Assembly: GCA_030429565.1 (NCBI GenBank)
Contig: JAUIFE010000001.1
Span: 248,001 to 312,000, forward strand
Source of the DNA: Holophagae bacterium
GTDB lineage: Bacteria; Acidobacteriota; Holophagae; Acanthopleuribacterales; Acanthopleuribacteraceae
Direction of reading: 5' to 3'
DNA length: 64,000 bases
Shown: in pieces, positions 1-7,774 of the stretch
Position numbering within the stretch: the stretch's first letter is position 1
Layout: each line of letters begins with the position of its first letter
The notes under the pieces: model-generated
The model's input: the letters and a program-made list of their open reading frames with translations, nothing else
The model's database searches: none
Told to the model about the DNA's origin: nothing
Position numbers and translations under genes: made by a program

Positions 1-245
1 GCGTCACCGCCGACCACCAAGAGTGTGTCCTGGGCGACAAGGTCCACGGCCGCCACGGCGAGACTATCGCAAGCGGGGCCGGCACTAGAAGGCACCAGCC
101 CTCCCGAACTAGAGACAACGACAATCTCGTAGGCGGGATCGGGTAAGAGATTGTCGGCATTGGCAAAAACGGCAACCGGACCGCTGAAATCAAGAATTTC
201 GAAACCGGGAAAAATGGCGAAGATGATGCGTCGTGTTGGCTTCAT
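1..245 (-). CDS. GlxA-type regulator, N-terminal DJ-1/PfpI-like domain (partial)
   Basis: The reverse strand from an ATG at 243-245 reads M-K-P-T-R-R-I-I-F-A-I-F-P-G-F-E-I-L-D and then FSGPVAVFANA, and stays open to the window edge. This is the usual N-terminus of GlxA-type regulators, in which a DJ-1/PfpI (amidase-like) sensory domain precedes an AraC-type DNA-binding domain. About 81 residues are visible, ending near the turn that normally carries the nucleophile, so the regulator part is inferred from the family and not seen. It is divergent from the stand-alone DJ-1/PfpI protein at 346. No convincing ribosome binding site precedes this ATG. It could instead be a second stand-alone DJ-1 protein. 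Confidence 0.7.
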   Translation of the reverse strand, partial: MKPTRRIIFAIFPGFEILDFSGPVAVFANADNLLPDPAYEIVVVSSSGGLVPSSAGPACDSLAVAAVDLVAQDTLLVVGGD

Positions 246-345
246 TTGGCAGAATATAGTCGAAAACTGTCATTGCCGCCACCCTAAGGAACGCCTAATC
301 TGGTTTTGGCGAGGCAAACTCGCATTTTTTTCCCGAGGTGTACCC

Positions 346-990
346 ATGAAAATCGTCATGCTCCTGTTTCCCCGCGTCACCGCGCTCGACCTAATCGGCC
401 CTCACGAAGTGCTGGCCCGAGTGCCCGGCGTCGAAGTCATCCACGCCGGTTTTGAAGTCGGCCCGATCACCACCGATTCAGGCATCAGACTCCAAATCGA
501 CCACGCTTTTGACGACATCGATCACGCCGATGTGTTGGTTATTCCCGGCGGCAGCGGCTTGGCGCCGATTTACTCAAACCCGGCCGCCGTCGCTTCATTT
601 AAAAGGCTGGCGGCCAAAGCGCGATGGATCACCTCGGTGTGTACCGGCGCTTTACTGTTGGGCGCCGCCGGCCTACTCGACGAAAAACCGGCGACCACGC
701 ATTGGTACGCGTATGACAAACTGGCCGCTTTCGGCGCCAAACCCACGGCTCGCCGCGTCGTAGAAACGGGCAATATCATCACGGCCGCGGGTGTTTCAGC
801 AGGCATCGACATGGCGCTGACACTGGCGGCGCGCCTCGCCGGCAAAGACATCGCCTGCGCCATTCAACTGGGCCTGGAATACGACCCCGAACCCCCGTTC
901 GACACGGGTTCACCGGCCAAGGCGCCGGCCCATGTCAAGGCGATGGTCGAACGCATCATGTACCGCGACGATCCGGCCCTGACCACCTGA
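346..990 (+). CDS. DJ-1/PfpI family protein (isonitrile hydratase-like)
   Basis: A 214-residue cytoplasmic protein of the class I glutamine amidotransferase-like fold. The start MKIVMLLFPRVTALDLIGPH is typical of isonitrile hydratase (InhA)-like and ThiJ/PfpI proteins. The nucleophile elbow ITSVCTGALLLGAAGLL places the catalytic cysteine at about residue 99, followed by the conserved ATTHW segment. The ATG at 346 is preferred over upstream in-frame codons because GAGGTG lies just upstream and family similarity begins there. It is divergent from the GlxA-type gene at 1-245, an arrangement in which the regulator often controls its neighbour (inference). Substrate is unknown; the isonitrile hydratase label rests on general family likeness. 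Confidence 0.85.
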   Translation: MKIVMLLFPRVTALDLIGPHEVLARVPGVEVIHAGFEVGPITTDSGIRLQIDHAFDDIDHADVLVIPGGSGLAPIYSNPAAVASFKRLAAKARWITSVCTGALLLGAAGLLDEKPATTHWYAYDKLAAFGAKPTARRVVETGNIITAAGVSAGIDMALTLAARLAGKDIACAIQLGLEYDPEPPFDTGSPAKAPAHVKAMVERIMYRDDPALTT

Positions 991-996
991 GGACAA

Positions 997-1025
997 CGGC
1001 CGACCGACATGCGTCGGTTCGGCCG
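997..1025. terminator. GC-rich hairpin between convergent genes
   Basis: Twelve bases (CGGCCGACCGAC) pair with 1013-1025 around an ATGC loop, with a single bulged T. It lies 7 bp past the DJ-1/PfpI stop and before the convergent reductase gene. Neither side has a T-run, so it may be a weak or Rho-assisted terminator, or only an mRNA 3'-end structure. Confidence 0.4.
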
Positions 1026-1052
1026 CATCGTCTAAGATTGAAACCTGAATGA

Positions 1053-1204
1053 GCGATTCGGATGGATAAAATCGCGTAAGATGTTGAAGCGAAACGTGTT
1101 GGGAAAAGCGCAGTCGTACCGGCAAGTACGGCGAGCATTTTTACGAGACGTTGCAGCCCAGCAGGTTGGGCAATTTCACCGCCAAGAATCGCTCAATTCA
1201 GGTG
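1053..1204. repeat. Dispersed intergenic repeat, copy 1
   Basis: About 150 bp aligning with 3695-3849 in the same orientation. Shared blocks include GCGATTCGG, GAGCATTTTTACG, CGTTGCAGCCCA and GCCAAGAATCG, with divergent stretches between them (roughly two-thirds identity by eye). It reaches the stop codon of the reductase gene at 1193. No reading frame is conserved between the copies, which argues for a non-coding repeat. Confidence 0.6.
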
Positions 1205-2179
1205 AAAGCGGTCGCGATCATGGGGCGCGTCATAATCCAGAACCGGCCCCAACGGCACGACACGCGTCGGGTTAATGCCCGCGTGGCTGTAGTAATAGTG
1301 CTGTTTGATATCGGTCAGCGATACCGTCTCGGCCACGCCTTCGATTTGGTACAAGGCACGCAAGTAGTTCGATAAATTGGGGTAATCGCTCATGCGGCGC
1401 AAGTTGCACTTAAAGTGCCCCACATACACGGGGTCAAAACGAACCAGAGTGGTGAACAAACGCCAATCAGCTTCGGTCAGGCGATCACCGACCAAGTAGC
1501 GCTGCCGCGCAAGGCGCTGCTCAACCTGGTCCAGTGCGTTAAATAAATCTGTAAAGGCTTCTTCGTAAGCCTCTTGCGTGGTGGCGAACCCGGTCCGGTA
1601 GACACCGTTGTTGATGTTGTTGTAAACGAGCGTATTTATCGCATCGATTTGATCGCGCAACGGTTCGGGGTAGTAGTCAGGCGCGGGTTCGATCAACGCG
1701 TCAAAGGCGCTGTTGAACATCCGAATGATTTCGGAGGATTCGTTGCTAACGATGGTCTGTCGCTGTTTGTCCCAAAGCACGGGCACGGTGACACGACCGG
1801 TGTAGTCAGCTTGAGCACGGGTATAGAGCTGGTGAAGAAAGGCGGCGCCAAACAAGTGGTCGCGATAGGATGCGTCGTCGTTGCGGAATGCCCAGCCCTG
1901 ATCCAGCATGTGCGGATGCACCACCGAAACACTAACATGCTCACTCAACCCTTTGATTTTGCGAAAGATAAGCGCTCGATGCGCCCAGGGACAGGCCAGC
2001 GAAACATAGAGGTGATAACGTCCGGATTCAGCAGCAAAACCACCGTCGCCGGTGGGGCCCGGTGCACCGTCAGCGGTCACCCAATCGCGAAAGCCGGCCT
2101 GCTCGCGAACAAATTTCCCTTTAGATTTCTTGGTGTCGTACCAGGTATCGTGCCATTCACCGTTAATCAATAAACCCAT
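1193..2179 (-). CDS. yqjG: Glutathionyl-hydroquinone reductase (YqjG/ECM4 family)
   Basis: A cytoplasmic Xi-class glutathione transferase-like enzyme that removes glutathione from glutathionyl-hydroquinones, using a cysteine and a second glutathione. The protein has 328 residues, the same as I recall for E. coli YqjG. It begins MGLLINGEWHDTWYDT and has the active-site motif SLACPWAHR with Cys63, then the thioredoxin-like half (VSVVHPHMLDQGWAF, SNESSEIIRMFN) and the helical GST half ending in the family's GINPTRVVPLGP segment. A GGAGTG Shine-Dalgarno lies 6-7 nt before the ATG at 2179. It is monocistronic, convergent with the DJ-1 gene and co-directional with the GGDEF gene upstream. Confidence 0.95.
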   Translation of the reverse strand: MGLLINGEWHDTWYDTKKSKGKFVREQAGFRDWVTADGAPGPTGDGGFAAESGRYHLYVSLACPWAHRALIFRKIKGLSEHVSVSVVHPHMLDQGWAFRNDDASYRDHLFGAAFLHQLYTRAQADYTGRVTVPVLWDKQRQTIVSNESSEIIRMFNSAFDALIEPAPDYYPEPLRDQIDAINTLVYNNINNGVYRTGFATTQEAYEEAFTDLFNALDQVEQRLARQRYLVGDRLTEADWRLFTTLVRFDPVYVGHFKCNLRRMSDYPNLSNYLRALYQIEGVAETVSLTDIKQHYYYSHAGINPTRVVPLGPVLDYDAPHDRDRFHLN

Positions 2180-2340
2180 GAGTCACTCCTTGCACTGCAA
2201 ATGTTTCTTGACCCAGCCAATAGCGAAAGGCGTACCGCAAGAAGTAATCACTTATATACCAGCAACTTAAACAAAACCAACAAAAGTCCAGCTCGTAATA
2301 CAGCAGCTTAACCCTATCAAAATGATACACCCGTCCATCA

Positions 2341-3597
2341 TTATGATGAGACGATCACCTGATCACGACCGCTGTGTTTGGCATCGTAGAGCAACTTGTC
2401 GGCCAAGGAAATCTCTTGGTCCAGGTCTTCGCTCACGGCCAGCCGCAAGCCGACAGAAAGGGTGAGCCGAATGGTTTTGTTGCGAAACGGGATATCCAAC
2501 GTGCGCATTTCCTCGCACAACTCTTCCAGCTTGCGTTTGGCAGAGGCCATTTCAATCGGCCCAAACAAAACGCAAAACTCCTCGCCGCCAAAACGCGCGA
2601 CCACGTCTTGCGGACGGAATTTGGCTTTAATTCGCTGGGCCGTTTCCACCAAAGCGACGTCACCGCCGTCGTGACCGTAGACATCGTTGATCTTCTTGAA
2701 AAAGTCGATGTCAATCATGGCCACGGCCATGGTTTGTTCGGCGTACAGAGCGCGTTTCAGCATGGCGGGCGCGACTTCAAAGAAGTATTTGCGATTGAAG
2801 AGCTGGGTGAGGAAATCGGTATTCGAAGCGGTTTTAATTTGGTGGAAGAGGTCCAACATCTCTAGATTCTGGCTAATCCGGCAATAGAATTCCTCGACTT
2901 CGAAGGGTTTTTTGAGGAAATCGTTGGCGCCGATTTTGAGAAAACGCGCGCTAATACCGTCTTCCTCGCTGGAAGAGAGACCGATCACGCCAACCCGTGA
3001 TTTGTCATAAAGCATTCGGATGCGGTGCGTTAACTCAAAGCCATTCACCTCGGGCATTTCGTAATCGGTAATCACCAAACGAATATCCGGGTGTTTGGCA
3101 AGAATGTTTAGCGCGTCGCCGCCGTGATCGGCTTCAAGTACATCGTAGCGTTTGCGCGAGAGCAACAAACTGACCAAGCGGCGAAAACCACGTGAGTCAT
3201 CGACAATCAAAACCTTGTGTTCGTGGTTGCGCGTCAGTTGTTCGATGGCTTGGACGACGTATTCGTAGTTGCCGCTGTATTCCTTGATCCAGTAATCGAT
3301 GATGTTGCGCGAAAAAAGTTTGCGGCGCAGACCTTTATTTTCTTGGTGCGTCAGAACCATGCAGGGAACGCCATGGCCGGTGACGAGATCGACCACGTCA
3401 CCTTGATCGGCATCGGACAAATCGACATCCACCAAAGCAACGTAGAAGCGGTCGGGCGCCACACTCAATAAATCAGCGGCGTCTTTGTAGGTGTAGGCGG
3501 TTTCAGTCAGCATACCCAGCTTGCCGTGAATCGAGCGCTCAAGTAAGGTCGCCAACGTGCGACTCGGCTCGACGATCAGAACACACTCTTGCGCCAT
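2341..3597 (-). CDS. Diguanylate cyclase response regulator, REC-REC-GGDEF
   Basis: A 418-residue cytoplasmic protein with PleD-like architecture. The first receiver (residues 5-125) has VALVDVDLSD around Asp57. The second receiver (127-250) has VLIVDDSRGF, the phospho-acceptor Asp178 in LVITDYEMPE and the KKPF lysine. The GGDEF domain (255-418) has a competent GGEEF signature at 337-341, and an RPQD inhibitory I-site five residues upstream. It should therefore make cyclic di-GMP from two GTP under phosphorylation control with product feedback. The ATG at 3597 is chosen because receiver similarity (CVLIVEPSR) starts there and a GGGGAG tract lies just upstream; an in-frame extension to 3642 has no support. 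No kinase gene is adjacent. Confidence 0.93.
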   Translation of the reverse strand: MAQECVLIVEPSRTLATLLERSIHGKLGMLTETAYTYKDAADLLSVAPDRFYVALVDVDLSDADQGDVVDLVTGHGVPCMVLTHQENKGLRRKLFSRNIIDYWIKEYSGNYEYVVQAIEQLTRNHEHKVLIVDDSRGFRRLVSLLLSRKRYDVLEADHGGDALNILAKHPDIRLVITDYEMPEVNGFELTHRIRMLYDKSRVGVIGLSSSEEDGISARFLKIGANDFLKKPFEVEEFYCRISQNLEMLDLFHQIKTASNTDFLTQLFNRKYFFEVAPAMLKRALYAEQTMAVAMIDIDFFKKINDVYGHDGGDVALVETAQRIKAKFRPQDVVARFGGEEFCVLFGPIEMASAKRKLEELCEEMRTLDIPFRNKTIRLTLSVGLRLAVSEDLDQEISLADKLLYDAKHSGRDQVIVSS

Positions 3598-3694
3598 AAC
3601 TCCCCCACCTCGGCTGTGCCACCGGGACATGCCGGGCCTCACCGCAACGCGGCACCGACCGGCGGTTTACGCCGGCGATTCGGACCTAAGCTTC

Positions 3695-3849
3695 GCGATT
3701 CGGGGTGGATGCGGTCGTGCAAAATATTGGTGTGAAACGGGCCGGCAAAAGCGTCGGTGTCCTTGAAAAGGTCATCGAGCATTTTTACGGCACGTTGCAG
3801 CCCAACAGATTGAGCGAAGACGACGCCAAGAATCGGTCACTTTAGGTCG
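3695..3849. repeat. Dispersed intergenic repeat, copy 2
   Basis: Aligns with 1053-1204 over its whole length, with conserved blocks GCGATTCGG, GTGAAACG, GAGCATTTTTACG, CGTTGCAGCCCAACAG and GCCAAGAATCG. Both copies sit beside minus-strand genes: copy 1 at the 3' end of the reductase and copy 2 upstream of the GGDEF gene. A possible short relic of the same family is at about 38413-38447 (GATTGCAGCCCAAAGG context). Confidence 0.6.
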
Positions 3850-3980
3850 GCGTGCGGAGACATTCGATCAAAACGCGTTAGAAAACTGATTCGATCCTAA
3901 CAAAATTTGCGCTTAAAAGCCAGGCGCCCGGCAGGCAAAAATACCCGCGAACTGCTTTATTTCAATCCAGATAACCAAAA

Positions 3981-4154
3981 TCAGCAACCCTCCATGAGAA
4001 AAGCCGAACCCTGTCGAACGAAAACAAAGTTTCCGAAAAAGACGAAACCTCCGCGAAACCCTACCCCCGACCGAGACACCAGCGCACCAAAGGTAACAAG
4101 CGCAAACGCTGAAAGAACGGCCCAGAAGATCGTCGTGATGATGAGCTAAGTCAT
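3981..4154 (-). pseudogene. Small single-TM protein frame with amber codon at position 3
   Basis: On the minus strand GGAGGG (4163-4168) lies 8 nt before an ATG at 4152-4154. The frame reads Met-Thr-TAG and then stays open for 54 codons to a TGA at 3981. The part after the amber codon starts LIITTIFWAVLSAFALVTF, a clear transmembrane helix, followed by a Gly/Phe/Arg-rich tail. The well-placed ribosome binding site and coherent membrane segment suggest a small membrane protein inactivated by a point mutation, or misread at one base. I do not recognise a family. The frame could also be chance. Confidence 0.3.
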
Positions 4155-4701
4155 ACAGGAAACCCTCCGGACAAGACACCAATCACAAAACCGCCGCTCT
4201 CGCTCGACAAAATGACGAAAAAGGATCAACCTTTATTCAATTCGCGCACCTTGATTGCGCCGGCCATCTTTCATCTAATTGTATAAAAGCCTTCTTTATA
4301 TCACGGCACTACCGCTCACCCGAGTCACTTCCAACCCGAGCCGACTTGCCCCGTCTCGATGTTCCCCAACCCGCGCGGCGCCCACTCCCCACTTGAACGA
4401 CGGAGTCGGCCGTTGCGCCGACCCACCCCGCCCCGCAACCCTTGCTGTAACCGGGCCGGACCGACGCTCGGCCCCCTTGACCCACTCCCCATATCACGTT
4501 ATGTTGAGCATGAACGCCCAAGTCACACCTTGCCCCCGGCGCCGGTTTTGCGACCGCCGATGCGGCGCCCTCATGCTCGCTAATCCAGGCTGCCCGGCAC
4601 GGTCATTGTCCCCTTCTCGATCCGTTTTCGGCTCGCTCGGCACCCTGAGGATTCCCATGGCGCCGCCACACGTCCTGGGAATGTCATGCGAAGGAAGACC
4701 T

Positions 4702-5547
4702 ATGTTGAATACCAGTAAACTAATGATCGACGCATTCGTCGAGCGATTAAAAGCCGGCTACAAGCGGAACTACGGCTCGCATAACCCCCATTTTGAGACG
4801 ATCACGTCTTGGGTCGGCCAAATGGCCTTGGAAAACCTGGCCAACAGCGATGCGCTTTACCACGACATGGAACACACCATTTTGGTGACCCTGGTTGGCC
4901 AAGAAGTGTTGGTCGGCAAACATATCAGCGAGGGCGGCGTTTCTTCCGAAGACTGGTTCCACTTCATGATTTCCTTAATTTGTCACGACATCGGGTACCG
5001 CCGCGGTGTTTGCCGAAAAGACGGAAACGGCCAATATGCAACCGGGAAAGGCGACGAAATGATCAGCCTCCCGGCCGGTGCGACCGACGCCGCACTGACG
5101 CCCTACCACGTTGATCGCGGCAAGTTGTTTGTCGAGGAACGTTTCGGTGAAAGCGACGTCATTGACGTTGCCGTCGTCAAAAACAACATCGAATTAACGC
5201 GCTTCCCGGTGCCGGCGGAAGAGGATCACAAAGCGACCGACACCTACCCGGCCTTGGTGCGCGCCTCCGATTTAATCGGTCAACTGAGTGACCCGCGTTA
5301 CCTGCAGAAGATTCCCGCTTTGTTCTTCGAATTTAAGGAAACCGGCGTGGCCGACCTCTTGGGTTACGCGCACCCCGGCGACCTGCGCAAAAATTACCCC
5401 TCCTTCTACTGGAACAGCGTCTATCCCTACGTGCAAGACGCGATTCGTTACTTGCAAGTCACTCAGGAAGGCAAACAGATTATCGCCAACCTTTACGCCA
5501 ACATTTTTGTGGTGGAACACGAGAACCTGCCGAGCGAGCTCTGCTGA
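4702..5547 (+). CDS. HD-domain metal-dependent phosphohydrolase
   Basis: A 281-residue soluble protein. HD-superfamily metal ligands are visible: LYHDMEHT (His54, His58), LICHDIGYRRG (His95-Asp96) and a distal aspartate in VRASDLIGQL, giving the H...HD...D order. These enzymes hydrolyse phosphomonoesters or phosphodiesters of nucleotides; the substrate cannot be read from sequence. The ATG at 4702 follows AAGGAAG by 4-5 nt. The open frame continues upstream to 4279 but is compositionally non-coding. The layout resembles stand-alone HD proteins linked to cyclic-nucleotide signalling, but no HD-GYP signature is present, so a cyclic di-GMP role is not supported. Confidence 0.8.
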   Translation: MLNTSKLMIDAFVERLKAGYKRNYGSHNPHFETITSWVGQMALENLANSDALYHDMEHTILVTLVGQEVLVGKHISEGGVSSEDWFHFMISLICHDIGYRRGVCRKDGNGQYATGKGDEMISLPAGATDAALTPYHVDRGKLFVEERFGESDVIDVAVVKNNIELTRFPVPAEEDHKATDTYPALVRASDLIGQLSDPRYLQKIPALFFEFKETGVADLLGYAHPGDLRKNYPSFYWNSVYPYVQDAIRYLQVTQEGKQIIANLYANIFVVEHENLPSELC

Positions 5548-5738
5548 GGGCCGTTGTCGGCGACCGGCTTATTTCTAACAAGGAAAACGCCCTTTAGTGG
5601 CGGCGATCACCGCGCCGGCGAAGCCAAGAGTGATTCAGCATGCACTTGCGATAGAATGCCCCACTGAATACCGCGCGCCGCGCCCCGCGTCCCTCTTGGG
5701 TACGGGTCCTCAGCGACGCCGCCCGGGGAGTCGCCCCT

Positions 5739-7169
5739 ATGTGGCCCAGACCACGCTCGCTTGTCCACCTACTTCTCGCCAGTTTTGTGATGGTCACCTT
5801 GCCGTTGTTAACCGCTCTATACCAAGCGGGCAAGGCAATGGATCAACTCGCCGGTCAAAGCCGCCGCACCGTTTTGGCGGGGGTTGAAGCAGCGCGCTTG
5901 AGCGGCGATCTCAAAGAATTGTTGCTCAACATGGAACGCCGAGCGCGCCAATATCAAGTCCTAAAAAACAAACAATTTCTGTCCCTTTACGGGAACGATC
6001 ACAACAAGCTGACCGCAACGCGCGACAAACTGCATCAACTGGCTACAGACGCCGACAATCGCCGTGACTTGGAACAGCTTCAACAGTTGGCGGGCGATAC
6101 CTGGCAAGCACTGCAACAACCCTCTTCGGAACAATCACCGGAGGTCGTCGCCCCCTTCGCCGAGATGCACGCTCTCGCGCGCCGCATTAATCTGGCGGCG
6201 GGCCGCCAAATCGACCGCGAGCTGGGTCGCTTACAGGCGGCGGTAACCGACTCTCAGCAACAGCTTTACCTTTATGCGGCGCTAATGGGGCCCATTACTT
6301 TGCTGCTGATTTTGATCACCACTTTTCTGATTAACCGGCCCATCGGACGCCTCGACCAGGCGATTCGCGGTTTGGGCGGCGGTCGGTTCGACCAACCGAT
6401 TGCGGTTGAAGGCCCGCGTGACTTGGCGTACCTCGGTGAACGTCTCGAATGGTTGCGCGAGCGCTTAAACCAACTGGAACAACAAAAGTCGCAATTTTTA
6501 CGACACATCTCTCACGAACTGAAAACACCGCTGGCCAGCATGCGCGAAGGCACCGAACTACTTGCCGACCGCATCACCGGCCCGCTGACACCACAACAAA
6601 CCGACGTCGTCGCCATTTTGGATACCAACAGCCGACACTTGCAGAAATTGATTGAAAACCTATTGGATTACAACCACATTCAAACCGGCGGCAACCTCAA
6701 CTGGGAAACCTTCGAAACCGGCGAGCTCATCGCTGAAGTGGTGGCGGTCCATCGTTTGAGCGCAACAGCCAAGAATCTGCGCTTCGAATTACCGGAAAAG
6801 GACTGGCAGATTACGGCGGATCGTGCCAAGATTCGCACCGCACTGGATAACTTAATCTCCAACGCGATCAATTTCTCGCCCAAAGGCGGTTGGATTCGCC
6901 TGCACAGCGCGGTCACCCGCGAACACTTTCAGCTCGAAATCCGCGACCAGGGGCCGGGCATCCCAGAAGCAGAGCGCGATCAGGTGTTCGAGCCCTTTTT
7001 TCAGGGTAGCACGCAACGCCAGGGCCATTTGAAGGGTTCGGGGATCGGGCTTTCGATAGCTCGAGAGTGTCTTTCGGTGCACGGCGGTCGCCTGGAATTG
7101 GTTGCGTCTGAGAGCGGCACCTGCTTTCGATTGACGCTGCCAATGACGCGTAAAGAGGAACAGCGATGA
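5739..7169 (+). CDS. glrK: Sensor histidine kinase GlrK/QseE-like
   Basis: A 476-residue inner-membrane kinase. TM1 is at about 8-28, followed by a helical periplasmic domain rich in Gln, Leu and Arg (about 30-175). TM2 (LYAALMGPITLLLILITTFL) is at about 180-200, then a HAMP domain. HisKA has the phospho-acceptor in RHISHELKTPLASMREG (His259), and HATPase_c has N375 in NLISNAINFSP plus DQGPGIPEAE and GSGIGLSIA. The helical periplasmic part and the order kinase-lipoprotein-regulator match the GlrK (QseE, YfhK) family. Its stop overlaps the next start by 4 bp, so the three genes form one operon. GGGGAG lies 8 nt before the ATG. In enterobacteria this kinase phosphorylates GlrR, which drives sigma-54 promoters. 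Confidence 0.9.
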   Translation: MWPRPRSLVHLLLASFVMVTLPLLTALYQAGKAMDQLAGQSRRTVLAGVEAARLSGDLKELLLNMERRARQYQVLKNKQFLSLYGNDHNKLTATRDKLHQLATDADNRRDLEQLQQLAGDTWQALQQPSSEQSPEVVAPFAEMHALARRINLAAGRQIDRELGRLQAAVTDSQQQLYLYAALMGPITLLLILITTFLINRPIGRLDQAIRGLGGGRFDQPIAVEGPRDLAYLGERLEWLRERLNQLEQQKSQFLRHISHELKTPLASMREGTELLADRITGPLTPQQTDVVAILDTNSRHLQKLIENLLDYNHIQTGGNLNWETFETGELIAEVVAVHRLSATAKNLRFELPEKDWQITADRAKIRTALDNLISNAINFSPKGGWIRLHSAVTREHFQLEIRDQGPGIPEAERDQVFEPFFQGSTQRQGHLKGSGIGLSIARECLSVHGGRLELVASESGTCFRLTLPMTRKEEQR

Positions 7170-7774
7170 AGCAAATTTGTCTCGGCATGCTATGCCTTTT
7201 GTCTCTGGCTTGTGCGGTCAAACCCGCGCCGAGGACACCTGTTCCCAATCCGATCACCACCCCGCCGACGGTCGTCACACCGCCCCCCAGCATGCCCGAA
7301 CCGGTCGGCTTGAGCCTCACCGATCAGCGCCGTTTGACCGAATGGCACAGCTACGCAACCTGGTCGCAATTTGCCGCCGAGGCGGCGCAAATGGGCGACA
7401 AGCAGCGCATGGTTTCTTTTTTGGACGCCGAGGCGGCGCTCAAGATCGACGCATCACTGGAACACCGCCTCCGCTTTTTAATTCTCGCCTCGTTTCAAAC
7501 CCGCTTGCGCGATTGGGGTTTTGTTGAGAACCATTTACAACAACTTCAAGACGACCCCTGTTTCCCAAACGAATTGCAGCCATGGCTGACGGTGCTGGCA
7601 GCGCGGCTGCGGCAAAATCACGGGGTGCAAGACGAACGACGCCAACTGCAGCGCAACATTCGCGACCTTCGCCAAATTCAAGAATCACTGCGACAAAAGA
7701 TCGAGGCACTTTCCCAAATCGAAACCGATATGGGCCGGCCGCCGCGTGAGGAAACCAAGGAGCAAACACCATGA
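7166..7774 (+). CDS. qseG: QseG/YfhG-like lipoprotein
   Basis: A 202-residue protein with a lipoprotein signal (MKQICLGMLCLLSLAC), lipid-acceptor cysteine at about 16, and a Pro/Thr-rich linker. The body is helical with a C-terminal coiled-coil-like stretch rich in Arg, Gln and Leu (about 150-190). It overlaps glrK by 4 bp (ATGA) and glrR by 4 bp, the same order as enterobacterial glrK-qseG-glrR. There QseG is an outer-membrane lipoprotein that binds and activates the kinase. Sequence likeness is modest, so the name rests mainly on position, lipoprotein nature and size. Confidence 0.72.
   Translation: MKQICLGMLCLLSLACAVKPAPRTPVPNPITTPPTVVTPPPSMPEPVGLSLTDQRRLTEWHSYATWSQFAAEAAQMGDKQRMVSFLDAEAALKIDASLEHRLRFLILASFQTRLRDWGFVENHLQQLQDDPCFPNELQPWLTVLAARLRQNHGVQDERRQLQRNIRDLRQIQESLRQKIEALSQIETDMGRPPREETKEQTP

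Larger units (their letters stand above)
3598..4701. other. 1.1-kb non-coding interval
   Basis: It holds copy 2 of the dispersed repeat (3695-3849) and a short hydrophobic reading frame with an early amber codon (3981-4154, minus). From about 4310 to 4690 the sequence is C-rich and stays open in the frame of the downstream HD gene, but the residues look non-coding (many Pro, Arg, Ser, Cys) and have no family character. I see no RNA gene here. Confidence 0.6.

Noticed and set aside
4279..4701. N-terminal extension of the HD-domain protein
   Set aside because: The frame is open but rich in Pro, Arg, Ser and Cys with no domain. A good ribosome binding site and family similarity start at 4702.
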